A stretch of DNA of 64,000 bases. It comes from Arthrobacter sp. 9AX. Lineage in GTDB: Bacteria > Actinomycetota > Actinomycetes > Actinomycetales > Micrococcaceae. Below, in pieces: positions 45,852-52,835 of this stretch (its first letter is position 1; every line of letters begins with the position of its first letter). The position numbers and the translations under genes were made by a program. The notes below the pieces were generated by a model. It was not told the DNA's origin. It did no database searches and saw only the letters and a list, made by a program, of their open reading frames with translations. The DNA lies in assembly GCF_902506095.1 (NCBI RefSeq), contig NZ_LR733293.1, positions 3,471,089 through 3,535,088 of the forward strand. The letters run 5' to 3'.

Positions 45852-47464
45852 ACAGGCTGCCTGTCGTCCATGAGCCCGCGCAGGTAGTCAGCGGTGCGGG
45901 CGGGGCTTTCGGCCACCATGGCCTCCACCTGCGCGCGCCGGCGTTCGACGTCCAGCGCTTCCGCCCCCGGAAGGGGCAGCGGCGCCGGCGGCGGCAGCTG
46001 GATGGCCGTAGTGGCGGGCGGCGGTTCGATGGCCTGGGCGGAGCCTGCCCCTATTTCGGGGATCGTTCCGTACTCGATACCTACCCCCAGGTCCACGGGC
46101 TCGCGCTTCTGGCGGCGCTTCCAGGAGATGAGGACGGCCACGATCAGGGCCAGGGCTGCAAGCAGGATGCTGCCGGCCACGACAAGCGTTTTCACCAGTT
46201 CGGCCTGCTGCGCTGCTTCGGCTTCGGCTTTGGCCGCTTCGAGGGATGCGGCGGCATCGTCTGCAGCGGCGGTGCTGAAGGGGAGCATCTCGACGGTTAC
46301 CACGTCGCCGCGCGCGGGGTCCACACCGGCGGCTGCGGTCACGAGTGCCCGCACTGAGTTGAGGTTGACTCCCCCGGCGGCTGCCTGGTTGATGGCCACG
46401 GAGATGGTCTGCCGCTTCACCGCGCCCTGGGGAATGATGCGGTCCTCGGTGACCTTGTTGACGGCGTTGTTCTTGGTGCTGTCCGAGGACTCGAACGCGC
46501 CGTTGCCGGTGGTGCCGCCCGGTACGGCAATGTTGTCCGGGCCCAGCACGCCGGCGGCGCCCCCGCCGGTTCCGGTGAACTGCTCGGTTTTGCTGGTCTC
46601 GCTCAGGGCGGGAACGCCGCCCGCTGCGGTGAAGGTCTCGCTGCGTTGCTGGGCGGATTCGCCGGTAACATCGGCGGCGACGGCAACGGTGGCGTTGCCG
46701 CGGCCCACCACGCTGTCCAGGACCGCCTTGACGGAATCGGAGGTGCGCTGCTGGTAGTCGGCGGCCTGCTTGGAGGAGGAGCCGCTGGCACCCCCGCCAA
46801 CGCTGGAGAGCACGTTGCCCTGGGAGTCCACCACGGAGACGTTGGTGGGTTTGAGGTTTTCAATGGCGGCGGAGGTGAGGTGGACTACCGCCTGCACTTT
46901 GTCCGGGGAGAGCGTGGTGCCGGGTTGGGTTTCCACGAAGACGGAGGCGGTGGGATCCGGTGTCTGGTCCACGAAGACTGATTTCTCGGGGATGGCGAGC
47001 CGTACTGCAGCGGTCTTTACGCCTTCCATTGCCTGGATGGTGGCGGCCAGTTCGCCTTCCAGGGCGCGCTTGTAGGTGACTGACTGCTGGAACTCGGAGG
47101 AGGTCACGCCAAGTTTGTCCAGCAGCGAGTACCCGGTGGCGGCGGCGGACGGCAGCCCGGCGGCGGCTGCCTTGAGCCGTTCGTCGTACACCTTGTCCTC
47201 CGGAACCAGGATGGTGGAGCCGCCGTTGGCTATTTCGTAGGGGACGTTGTCCTTGCGCAGCTGCTCCACGATTCCGTTGGCGTCCGTGTCCTTCAGGCCG
47301 GAAAACAACGGTGTATACGAGGGTTTGCTGAGCCAGGCTCCCAGGGCCACGGTGCCCAGGACCAGCACGGCGACACCGAGGATCGCGAGGGTGCGCTGGG
47401 CTGCGCTGAAGCCTTTGATGCCACCGCCAAGCTTGCGGAAGAACGCGGAAATCTGTGGGGGCAT
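45848..47464 (-). CDS. fliF: Flagellar MS-ring protein FliF
   Basis: 538 aa. Two helices frame the periplasmic region: one near residues 25-45 and one near 425-450. Ring-building motifs KPSYTPLFSGLKDTDANGIVE and AIPEKSVFVDQTPDPTASVFV are present. The C-terminal tail that binds FliG is GA/P-rich ending with DYLRGLMDDRQPV. One-base overlap with fliE. Confidence 0.96.
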   Translation of the reverse strand: MPPQISAFFRKLGGGIKGFSAAQRTLAILGVAVLVLGTVALGAWLSKPSYTPLFSGLKDTDANGIVEQLRKDNVPYEIANGGSTILVPEDKVYDERLKAAAAGLPSAAATGYSLLDKLGVTSSEFQQSVTYKRALEGELAATIQAMEGVKTAAVRLAIPEKSVFVDQTPDPTASVFVETQPGTTLSPDKVQAVVHLTSAAIENLKPTNVSVVDSQGNVLSSVGGGASGSSSKQAADYQQRTSDSVKAVLDSVVGRGNATVAVAADVTGESAQQRSETFTAAGGVPALSETSKTEQFTGTGGGAAGVLGPDNIAVPGGTTGNGAFESSDSTKNNAVNKVTEDRIIPQGAVKRQTISVAINQAAAGGVNLNSVRALVTAAAGVDPARGDVVTVEMLPFSTAAADDAAASLEAAKAEAEAAQQAELVKTLVVAGSILLAALALIVAVLISWKRRQKREPVDLGVGIEYGTIPEIGAGSAQAIEPPPATTAIQLPPPAPLPLPGAEALDVERRRAQVEAMVAESPARTADYLRGLMDDRQPV

Positions 47465-47808
47465 CAGGCCTGCATCCTCATGATCTCGTTGAAGGCGTCA
47501 ACGCCCTTGTTGCGCACGGCGGCCACGAGTTCCAGCGTGATCTGGGCGCGGCTGGAAGCGAGGGTGGCAGCGTGGATGTCGTCGAGGTTGCCGGTGACCG
47601 CGGAGACGGCGAGCTCTTTGGATGTCGACTGCAGCTGCTGGAGATTGTCCACGGCGCCAGTGAGCGCGGTGGCGAAGCCCCCACCCGAGGCGCTTGTGGC
47701 GGCGGTTCCGTCCAGGTAGCCGGTGCCCTGAACCCCTTGAACAGCCCGCCCCGCTGCGCTGCCGGCTCCTGCCACACCGCCGATTGCACCTAGTGCGTCA
47801 AATGCCAT
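47464..47808 (-). CDS. fliE: Flagellar hook-basal body protein FliE
   Basis: 114 aa. FATALTGAVDNLQQLQSTSKELA and the C-terminal LELVAAVRNKGVDAFNEIMRMQ match FliE, which joins the MS ring to the rod. A Gly-rich N-terminus precedes. One-base overlaps link it with flgC and fliF. Confidence 0.92.
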   Translation of the reverse strand: MAFDALGAIGGVAGAGSAAGRAVQGVQGTGYLDGTAATSASGGGFATALTGAVDNLQQLQSTSKELAVSAVTGNLDDIHAATLASSRAQITLELVAAVRNKGVDAFNEIMRMQA

Positions 47809-48200
47809 CAGGGCTTTCCAATCTCAAGTGCTGCCAGGTATGTTTCGCGGGCACGGTCCACCAGCTGGGCGTTGGCCTGGTAGCCGCGCTGGGCAACGAT
47901 GAGCGCCCCCATCTGCTCGCCGAGGTCGATGTCCGGGTAGCGGACGTAGCCCTCCGCGTCGGCCAGCGGGTGGTCCGGCTGGTACACGATCCGGCCCTCG
48001 GCGTCGCCCTCCGGTGTACTCCTGACGTACACCCCCGTGCCGTCCGCGCCCTCCGCGGCCTCGATGTAGCGGGCCTGGAACGCCGGGCCGTTGGTGCTGG
48101 TGGCGTTGTTCATGTTGGCGAGGTTGTCCGAGACGGCGTCCAGCCACTTCCGGTGGACAGTCAGAGCAGTGCCGGCGATGCCGATGGCGTCAAAGGTCAT
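47808..48200 (-). CDS. flgC: Proximal rod protein FlgC
   Basis: 130 aa. FDAIGIAGTALTVHRKWLDAVSDNLANMNN and the C-terminal VRYPDIDLGEQMGALIVAQRGYQANAQLVD are the axial-protein signatures of FlgC. It begins one base after the flgB stop. Confidence 0.95.
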   Translation of the reverse strand: MTFDAIGIAGTALTVHRKWLDAVSDNLANMNNATSTNGPAFQARYIEAAEGADGTGVYVRSTPEGDAEGRIVYQPDHPLADAEGYVRYPDIDLGEQMGALIVAQRGYQANAQLVDRARETYLAALEIGKP

Positions 48201-48201
48201 C

Positions 48202-48543
48202 TCAGTTGGTCCTCATCGCTGCGCGAAGGGACGTGAACTGGCCATTGGCGGCGCGGGCGGCGAACTGGTACCGCAGCACAGTGTCGATGTTGGACAGGGT
48301 TTCGGTGTCCAGGTTCACGTTGTTGCCGTTGAGCTGGGTGGGCTCCAGGGAGGCTTCGATGGTGGCCGCCGCGTGGCCGTCGCCGCCGCGCACCGAGGCC
48401 GCCAATTCCGCTTCGAACGAGACGCGTTTGGCCCGGTAGTTGGGGGTGTTGATGTTCGCGATGTTGTTTGCGATGGTGCGCTGGCGCAGGGCCAGTCCAT
48501 CCAGCGCGCTGGCAATTGCAGCGGAGGACACGGATTCGAGCAC
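48202..48543 (-). CDS. flgB: Proximal rod protein FlgB
   Basis: 113 aa from GTG 48543. LDGLALRQRTIANNIANINTPNYRAKRVSFEAEL is the FlgB axial motif. The open frame reaches an ATG at 48627, but that codon lies inside the sigma-28 promoter at 48618-48644 and could not be transcribed from it, so the GTG behind AGGCAGG is the better start. First gene of the flgB...flgE operon, with two CACGGA hairpins in its leader. Confidence 0.93.
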   Translation of the reverse strand: MLESVSSAAIASALDGLALRQRTIANNIANINTPNYRAKRVSFEAELAASVRGGDGHAAATIEASLEPTQLNGNNVNLDTETLSNIDTVLRYQFAARAANGQFTSLRAAMRTN

Positions 48544-48571
48544 AACAAACCTGCCTGAGTTGTAATACAAA

Positions 48572-48609
48572 GGCCGATCCGTGGCCGTGGCGTCGAGCGA
48601 TCCGTGCTC
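48572..48609 (-). promoter_or_regulatory. Two CsrA-site-like hairpins in flgB leader
   Basis: On the mRNA, GAGC-ACGGATC-GCTC (48609-48595) and GGCC-ACGGATC-GGCC (48586-48572) form two short stems with the same seven-base loop. The loop GGAs are 23 bases apart. The first hairpin starts within a few bases of the expected transcript start. GTG of flgB is about 30 bases further on. Confidence 0.65.
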
Positions 48610-48617
48610 TATCAGTG

Positions 48618-48644
48618 TTATCGGCACTGCTCAGCGGCCCGTTA
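48618..48644 (-). promoter_or_regulatory. Sigma-28-type promoter for the flgB operon
   Basis: TAAC, fifteen bases, GCCGATAA on the minus strand: a perfect -10 of the FliA type. Confidence 0.88.
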
Positions 48645-48689
48645 GGAAGAAATGCGCAGGTTTTTCCGGGCACCTGCTGCCCGGCTCTG

Positions 48690-49073
48690 CTAGCCCGTCA
48701 CGTCCAGGTAAACAGCCGGACGGGACTCACCGATTCCCGGCACTGATGACACCGCCTGAAGCTGGCGCTGCACGTCCTGGCGCGCTTCTGCAAGGCGCCG
48801 GGCAATGCTTGCCTGTTTATCAGCCAGTATCCTGGCCCTTGCCACGGCACTGGCTGGTATGTGGCCTTCCAGGGCTGGCGGCAGCCAGTCCATCCGCGTC
48901 ACTGCGGCAGGGGCAACGGGCCCGGAGGACATGTGCGCCACGGGGTTGTCCAGGAAGGCTTCGGCTGCCTCAACGGCCGCCTCGAGGGTGTCCAGTGCGG
49001 AGGTCCAGGCAACGGCGGCGGCGAGGGCAGCGTAGCGTTTGGCCGCGTCCGGGTCCGGAGCCTCAGCCGACAC
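48690..49073 (-). CDS. Helical protein in the FliT position
   Basis: About 127 aa from GTG 49073, which has GGAGG and GGAG upstream and overlaps fliS by 11 bases; an ATG at 49124 would give 144 aa but overlap fliS by 62. The product is Ala-rich and helical (LAAAVAWTSALDTLEAAVEAAEAFL, then ARARILADKQASIARRLAEARQDVQ). No family motif is recognised. The gene follows fliS as fliT does in many operons, so a FliD-directed export chaperone is a reasonable guess from position and fold only. Confidence 0.62.
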   Translation of the reverse strand: MSAEAPDPDAAKRYAALAAAVAWTSALDTLEAAVEAAEAFLDNPVAHMSSGPVAPAAVTRMDWLPPALEGHIPASAVARARILADKQASIARRLAEARQDVQRQLQAVSSVPGIGESRPAVYLDVTG

Positions 49074-49494
49074 CGAGCGCTCCGCCTCCTGGTGCGGCTG
49101 ACGGAACGGCAGCAGCAGCCTCATGCCACGTCTGCCGCAGCGGCTCGAGCAGGTTGATCGCCTCGCGGGTCAACGCCTGGTCGCGCTGTATGTTCGCATT
49201 GACCAGTGCCGTGGAGGCGTAGTTGTAGATGCCCAGCAGGCTGCTGGCTCCGTCCCATGCATCGGTGTTCAGCGATGTTGACAGTTCATTGAGGATTGCC
49301 TGGGCGTGCAGGAGGTGTACGGCGGCCATGGCCCAGTGGCCCGCGTTCTGGTCCACTTCCGCTCTAGCCAGGTCCACCAGGAGCCGGTCATACAACATAG
49401 TGAGCAGGCGTGCCGGCGGAGCCGAGAGCACGGAATCCGCCAAGTACTGGTTGCGCTGTGCAGCGTTGCCGTAGCCGAAAGAGGTTGTGCTCAT
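49063..49494 (-). CDS. fliS: Flagellin export chaperone FliS
   Basis: 143 aa. QYLADSVLSAPPARLLTMLYDRLLVDLARAE is the FliS signature and HLLHAQAILNELSTSLN the second helix pair. FliS binds the C-terminus of flagellin and prevents polymerisation in the cytoplasm. Its ATG overlaps the fliD stop (ATGA). Confidence 0.95.
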   Translation of the reverse strand: MSTTSFGYGNAAQRNQYLADSVLSAPPARLLTMLYDRLLVDLARAEVDQNAGHWAMAAVHLLHAQAILNELSTSLNTDAWDGASSLLGIYNYASTALVNANIQRDQALTREAINLLEPLRQTWHEAAAAVPSAAPGGGALGVG

Positions 49495-50819
49495 GATGAA
49501 GTGCTTCCTGTCGAGAGGCCGGCGAGTTGGGAGGTCAGCCAGGACGATTGGGCGTTCATCCCGCTGAGGGCTACTTCGAGGGCCGAGTAGGTCCGCTGCA
49601 GCGTGGTCCGGCGCGTCTCCAACCGGTCGTCCCAGTTTTCGATTTGGGTGGCGAAGTCCTTGGCCGTACTTTGCTGGCCCTTGATTTTGGTGCTGATTGA
49701 TCCGGTGACCGGGTCGGAGGCCTGCTTGGCGGCCGCAGCCACACGGCCAGCGATCGTTGCCACGGCTGCCATGGTTCCGGCCGGATCCTTGGCCAGGGCG
49801 TCGCTGAATTTGGTGGCGTCAAACTCCATGGTTCCGGTCTTGGTGACGCCGATGCCTAGTTCGGACGGCGATTTTCCGTTGATCGGAGCGGACGCTGCGG
49901 CCAGTATTGCGGCGTTCACCGTCCGGATAGTGCTGTCGCCGGTGAATACTCCGCCGGAGGTGATGGGAGACCCGGTCGCGTTGGTGCTGCTGACCACAGC
50001 GGATTTGGTGGAGATCTGCGCCAGAACGCCGTTGACACCGCTGACCAAGTCCGAGGCGGCTTTGCTGATCTGGGCGTTGTCACGGGAGACGGCAAGCCTG
50101 GTGGACGTGCCGGAAACTTCGGACACCGTCGCGGAAACCCCGGGCAGCAGGTCGGAGAAGGTGTTGGAGGCCGAGCTGAGCATGACTTCGGCGCCAGTTC
50201 CGGCCCAGAGCTTGATCTGGGCGTCCTGGGCATCCTGGACTTTTGTCAGCCCAGCGGTTGGGTTCGGGTCGGTGATGGTGAAACCGCCGGCGACGCCGGT
50301 TTTTGCTGACGTGAACTGCAGCCTGAATTCACCGCCGCCCACAGATACTTTCGACGCAACAACATTGGCGGTTGACGCATTCACGGCGGTGACGACGTCG
50401 TCCAGGGAATTGCTCTTCGGGGTGACTGTTGTACTTTTGCCGTCCTGGCCGACGATTGTCAATGTGGCTTCCGGCCAGGCCGTGAGGTTCTTGGTGACCG
50501 ACACCTGCGTCTGCGCCAGTTGTGAAACCGTAAAGTCAACTGCCCCTGGCTTCGCTCCGGTACCCATGGTTGTGGTGACTTTGGCTGAGCTGCTGGTGGC
50601 CGTATAAAGTTCCAGGCCTTTAGGCTCGGCGAGTTTGGCGGCTTTGGCGGCCAAGTCGGCCACAGCGGAATTCAGTCCCTGCAGGGCGGAAATTCGGGTC
50701 TGCACTGCCGCGGCTTTGCTCTTGATGAGCGTCTGCGGTGCCGCTTCAAGCGTCATCAGCGAGTTGATCAAGGACGTGGTGTCCAGACCACTGGCGAGTC
50801 CATCGATGGCAAGGCCCAC
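49491..50819 (-). CDS. fliD: Filament cap protein FliD
   Basis: 442 aa, GTG start behind AAGGAG. IDGLASGLDTTSLINSLMTLE is the conserved FliD N-terminus and FATQIENWDDRLETRRTTLQRTYSALEVALSGMNAQSSWL the C-terminal coiled coil. The cap folds flagellin at the filament tip. Downstream of fliC, separated by two hairpins. Confidence 0.95.
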   Translation of the reverse strand: MGLAIDGLASGLDTTSLINSLMTLEAAPQTLIKSKAAAVQTRISALQGLNSAVADLAAKAAKLAEPKGLELYTATSSSAKVTTTMGTGAKPGAVDFTVSQLAQTQVSVTKNLTAWPEATLTIVGQDGKSTTVTPKSNSLDDVVTAVNASTANVVASKVSVGGGEFRLQFTSAKTGVAGGFTITDPNPTAGLTKVQDAQDAQIKLWAGTGAEVMLSSASNTFSDLLPGVSATVSEVSGTSTRLAVSRDNAQISKAASDLVSGVNGVLAQISTKSAVVSSTNATGSPITSGGVFTGDSTIRTVNAAILAAASAPINGKSPSELGIGVTKTGTMEFDATKFSDALAKDPAGTMAAVATIAGRVAAAAKQASDPVTGSISTKIKGQQSTAKDFATQIENWDDRLETRRTTLQRTYSALEVALSGMNAQSSWLTSQLAGLSTGSTSS

Positions 50820-50869
50820 GCCTGCAACTCCTTGAAGTGTTGGCTCTGGAAAAGAACTGGCGGCTGGAG

Positions 50870-50908
50870 TTGGCGCCCGGGGAAATCAGGGGTTTCCCCG
50901 GGCGCCAA
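50870..50908 (-). terminator. Strong hairpin after fliC
   Basis: TTGGCGCCCGGGGAAA pairs with TTTCCCCGGGCGCCAA around a seven-base loop: a 16-bp perfect stem about 55 bases beyond the fliC stop and 50 bases before fliD. Confidence 0.8.
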
Positions 50909-50923
50909 TTCAACGTGTACTGC

Positions 50924-50952
50924 TGATAGGCGCTGTCCGATAGTGCCTATCA
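50924..50952 (-). terminator. Second, weaker hairpin directly after fliC
   Basis: TGATAGGC and GCCTATCA form an 8-bp stem with a 13-base loop, eight bases beyond the fliC stop. It could protect the 3' end of the flagellin mRNA or help attenuate read-through. Confidence 0.5.
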
Positions 50953-50960
50953 GGTGAGTG

Positions 50961-52085
50961 TTAGCGCAGGAGCTGCAGGACACCCTGGTTGGACTGGTTG
51001 GCCTGCGCGAGCATGGCAGTTCCAGCCTGGGACAGGATGTTGTTGCGTGTGAACTTGACCATTTCCTCAGCCATGTCCGTATCGCGGATACGGGAGTTGG
51101 AAGCGGTCAGGTTTTCCTTGGCCACGTTGATGGTCTGCACGGCCGACTCAAGGCGGTTCTGCGAAGCACCCAAGGATGCGCGGCCTGTTGATACAGCCGT
51201 GATAGCTTCGTCCAACGTCTTAACAGCAGCCTGGGACGCCGAAGCCGTACTGAAATCAAGGGCGACGGTGCTCGGAGTTCCGGCATCGGTTCCCAGAACC
51301 TTGGTCGTGCTGGTTTCCGTCACGGTTCCACCGGACAGAGCCCGCACCTGAAGTTTATCGTCGCTGACGTAGGCGACCATCTCGGCGGCGAACTTCGCGT
51401 CATCGTTCAGCGCCTGAGCGATTTGTGCAGGCGACTTGGCGCTGCTGTCTGCGTTCGTCAGCGAAATAGCATCAGTCGTAAGAGTTGTAGTGGCGCTCCC
51501 CTTGACGATTTGGAAGGTTGCGGCTCCAGCGGTACCTCCCCCGGTGAACTGCGTGGCTTTGCCTGTCCCAAGGTCGCTAGCGATCTCAGAAAGATCTGTT
51601 GTTGTCACCGCAATCTGGCTACTGGAGTCCGCGTTCGCTCCGACTTGAAAGTTCAAAGTTTTCGCTGAATCCAACAGATTCGTTCCATTGAAGTTCGTGG
51701 ACGAGGCAATTCGGCCGAGTTCACCCACCAAACTGGTAGCTTCCGTCGCTATCGCCTCGCGAGACTTCTCATTGTTCGTATCGTTGGCTGCCTGAACACC
51801 CAGGTCGCGCAGGCGCTGCAGGATGGACTGAGCCTGGCTCAAGCCGCCTTCAGCGGTCTGCACCATGCCGATGGCGTCCTGGGCGTTACGGGAAGCGACA
51901 GTCAGGCCACCGATCTGGGACTTCAGGCCTTCGGACAGTGCCAGGCCGGCTGCGTCGTCACCGGCGCGGTTGATGCGCAGGCCGCTGGAAAGCTTCTCCA
52001 GCGACTTGGACAGGTCGTTCTGGGTGTTGCTGAGGCTGCGGTACGCGTTGTTCGCTGCCAGGTTGGTGTTGATCTGCATTCCCAT
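50961..52085 (-). CDS. fliC: Flagellin
   Basis: 374 aa from ATG 52085 (GGAGGAA six bases upstream); an upstream in-frame start at 52127 lies in the leader. The D0/D1 domains are classical: MQINTNLAANNAYRSLSNTQNDL, SSGLRINRAGDDAAGLALSEGL at the start and AIGMVQTAEGGLSQ, then NSRIRDTDMAEEMVKFTRNNILSQAG and MLAQANQSNQGVLQLLR at the end. A Thr/Ala-rich central domain (about residues 140-280) is surface-exposed. Only one flagellin gene is present in this window. Transcribed from a sigma-28 promoter, with a leader suited to CsrA control. Confidence 0.97.
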   Translation of the reverse strand: MGMQINTNLAANNAYRSLSNTQNDLSKSLEKLSSGLRINRAGDDAAGLALSEGLKSQIGGLTVASRNAQDAIGMVQTAEGGLSQAQSILQRLRDLGVQAANDTNNEKSREAIATEATSLVGELGRIASSTNFNGTNLLDSAKTLNFQVGANADSSSQIAVTTTDLSEIASDLGTGKATQFTGGGTAGAATFQIVKGSATTTLTTDAISLTNADSSAKSPAQIAQALNDDAKFAAEMVAYVSDDKLQVRALSGGTVTETSTTKVLGTDAGTPSTVALDFSTASASQAAVKTLDEAITAVSTGRASLGASQNRLESAVQTINVAKENLTASNSRIRDTDMAEEMVKFTRNNILSQAGTAMLAQANQSNQGVLQLLR

Positions 52086-52090
52086 GGTGT

Positions 52091-52136
52091 TTCCTCCGTG
52101 ATCTGGGATGTATCTTCGAAGGCCCATCCGTGGGCC
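52091..52136 (-). promoter_or_regulatory. CsrA-site-like leader of fliC: hairpin plus SD-overlapping site
   Basis: On the mRNA, GGCCCA-CGGA-TGGGCC (52136-52121) is a six-bp stem presenting GGA in a four-base loop, and CACGGAGGAA (52100-52091) overlaps the fliC Shine-Dalgarno sequence. The two GGA cores are 32 bases apart. This is the two-site arrangement known from the Bacillus subtilis hag leader, where CsrA blocks ribosome binding and FliW relieves it. Confidence 0.68.
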
Positions 52137-52148
52137 CTCAAAACCTAC

Positions 52149-52175
52149 CTATCGGAACGGCGGGAAACCCGGTTA
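52149..52175 (-). promoter_or_regulatory. Sigma-28-type promoter for fliC
   Basis: TAAC, fifteen bases, TCCGATAG on the minus strand, giving a leader of about 57 bases. Confidence 0.85.
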
Positions 52176-52247
52176 GGAAAATAGCCCGAAATCTTGTTGC
52201 GGGCACAGGCAAGCCAGAAGCAGGCACGTCAAAGGAAGAGCAGTTCC

Positions 52248-52274
52248 TAACGCCCCCGCTTCCCCGGCCGATAG
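52248..52274 (+). promoter_or_regulatory. Sigma-28-type promoter for flgN-flgK-flgL-fliW
   Basis: TAAC, fifteen bases, GCCGATAG on the plus strand, back to back with the fliC promoter, 47 bases before the FlgN-like ATG. Its leader lacks the CACGGA hairpin found after the other three promoters. Confidence 0.86.
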
Positions 52275-52321
52275 TTTTCCCTTGACACGACGCCAACCCC
52301 CGGAACTGGAGTTGACCAGCC

Positions 52322-52804
52322 ATGGCCATCCACGAACTCTCGGCACTGCTGTGGCGCGAACGCGAGCTCCTGGACCTCCTCACGTTCAAGCTTGAGGAGG
52401 AGCAGCTTCTGCTCACCGCCGGCAAATCACGCTGGCTGCCACACGGCACCCGGGAGGTGGAGCAGGTCCTGGAGCGCCTGTCCAAAGCCGGCCTGGCCCG
52501 CGCCGTAGAGGTGGCGGCGGTGGCCCAGCAGTGGGGCCTGCCCGCAGACTCATCCCTGGGCGAACTGGCGGCAGCCGCACCGGACGAAGCCTGGACCGGA
52601 ATTCTTTCCTCCCATCTGACCGCCATGCAGCGTCAGACCGCAGCCATCCAGGAGCTTCGCGACTCCAACGAACAGTTCCTGCGGGCCGCGGTCCGGTCCA
52701 CCCAGGAAACGGCGGCAGACCTCAAACCCGCGGCGGGAACCTACGACTCGCATGGCCGGACCGGCGAAGCATCCCCGTCCCGCCTTTTTGACCAGAAACT
52801 CTGA
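52322..52804 (+). CDS. flgN: FlgN-like export chaperone
   Basis: 160 aa. The product is helical, with LSALLWRERELLDLLTFKLEEEQLLL, the usual FlgN start. FlgN binds the hook-filament junction proteins FlgK and FlgL, which are the next two genes, so the call is strong by context. The C-terminal tail is polar. A paralogue lies at 27639-28166. Confidence 0.85.
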   Translation: MAIHELSALLWRERELLDLLTFKLEEEQLLLTAGKSRWLPHGTREVEQVLERLSKAGLARAVEVAAVAQQWGLPADSSLGELAAAAPDEAWTGILSSHLTAMQRQTAAIQELRDSNEQFLRAAVRSTQETAADLKPAAGTYDSHGRTGEASPSRLFDQKL

Positions 52805-52835
52805 CCGGCAGCGGCCGCACCAGCAAAGGACAGCA

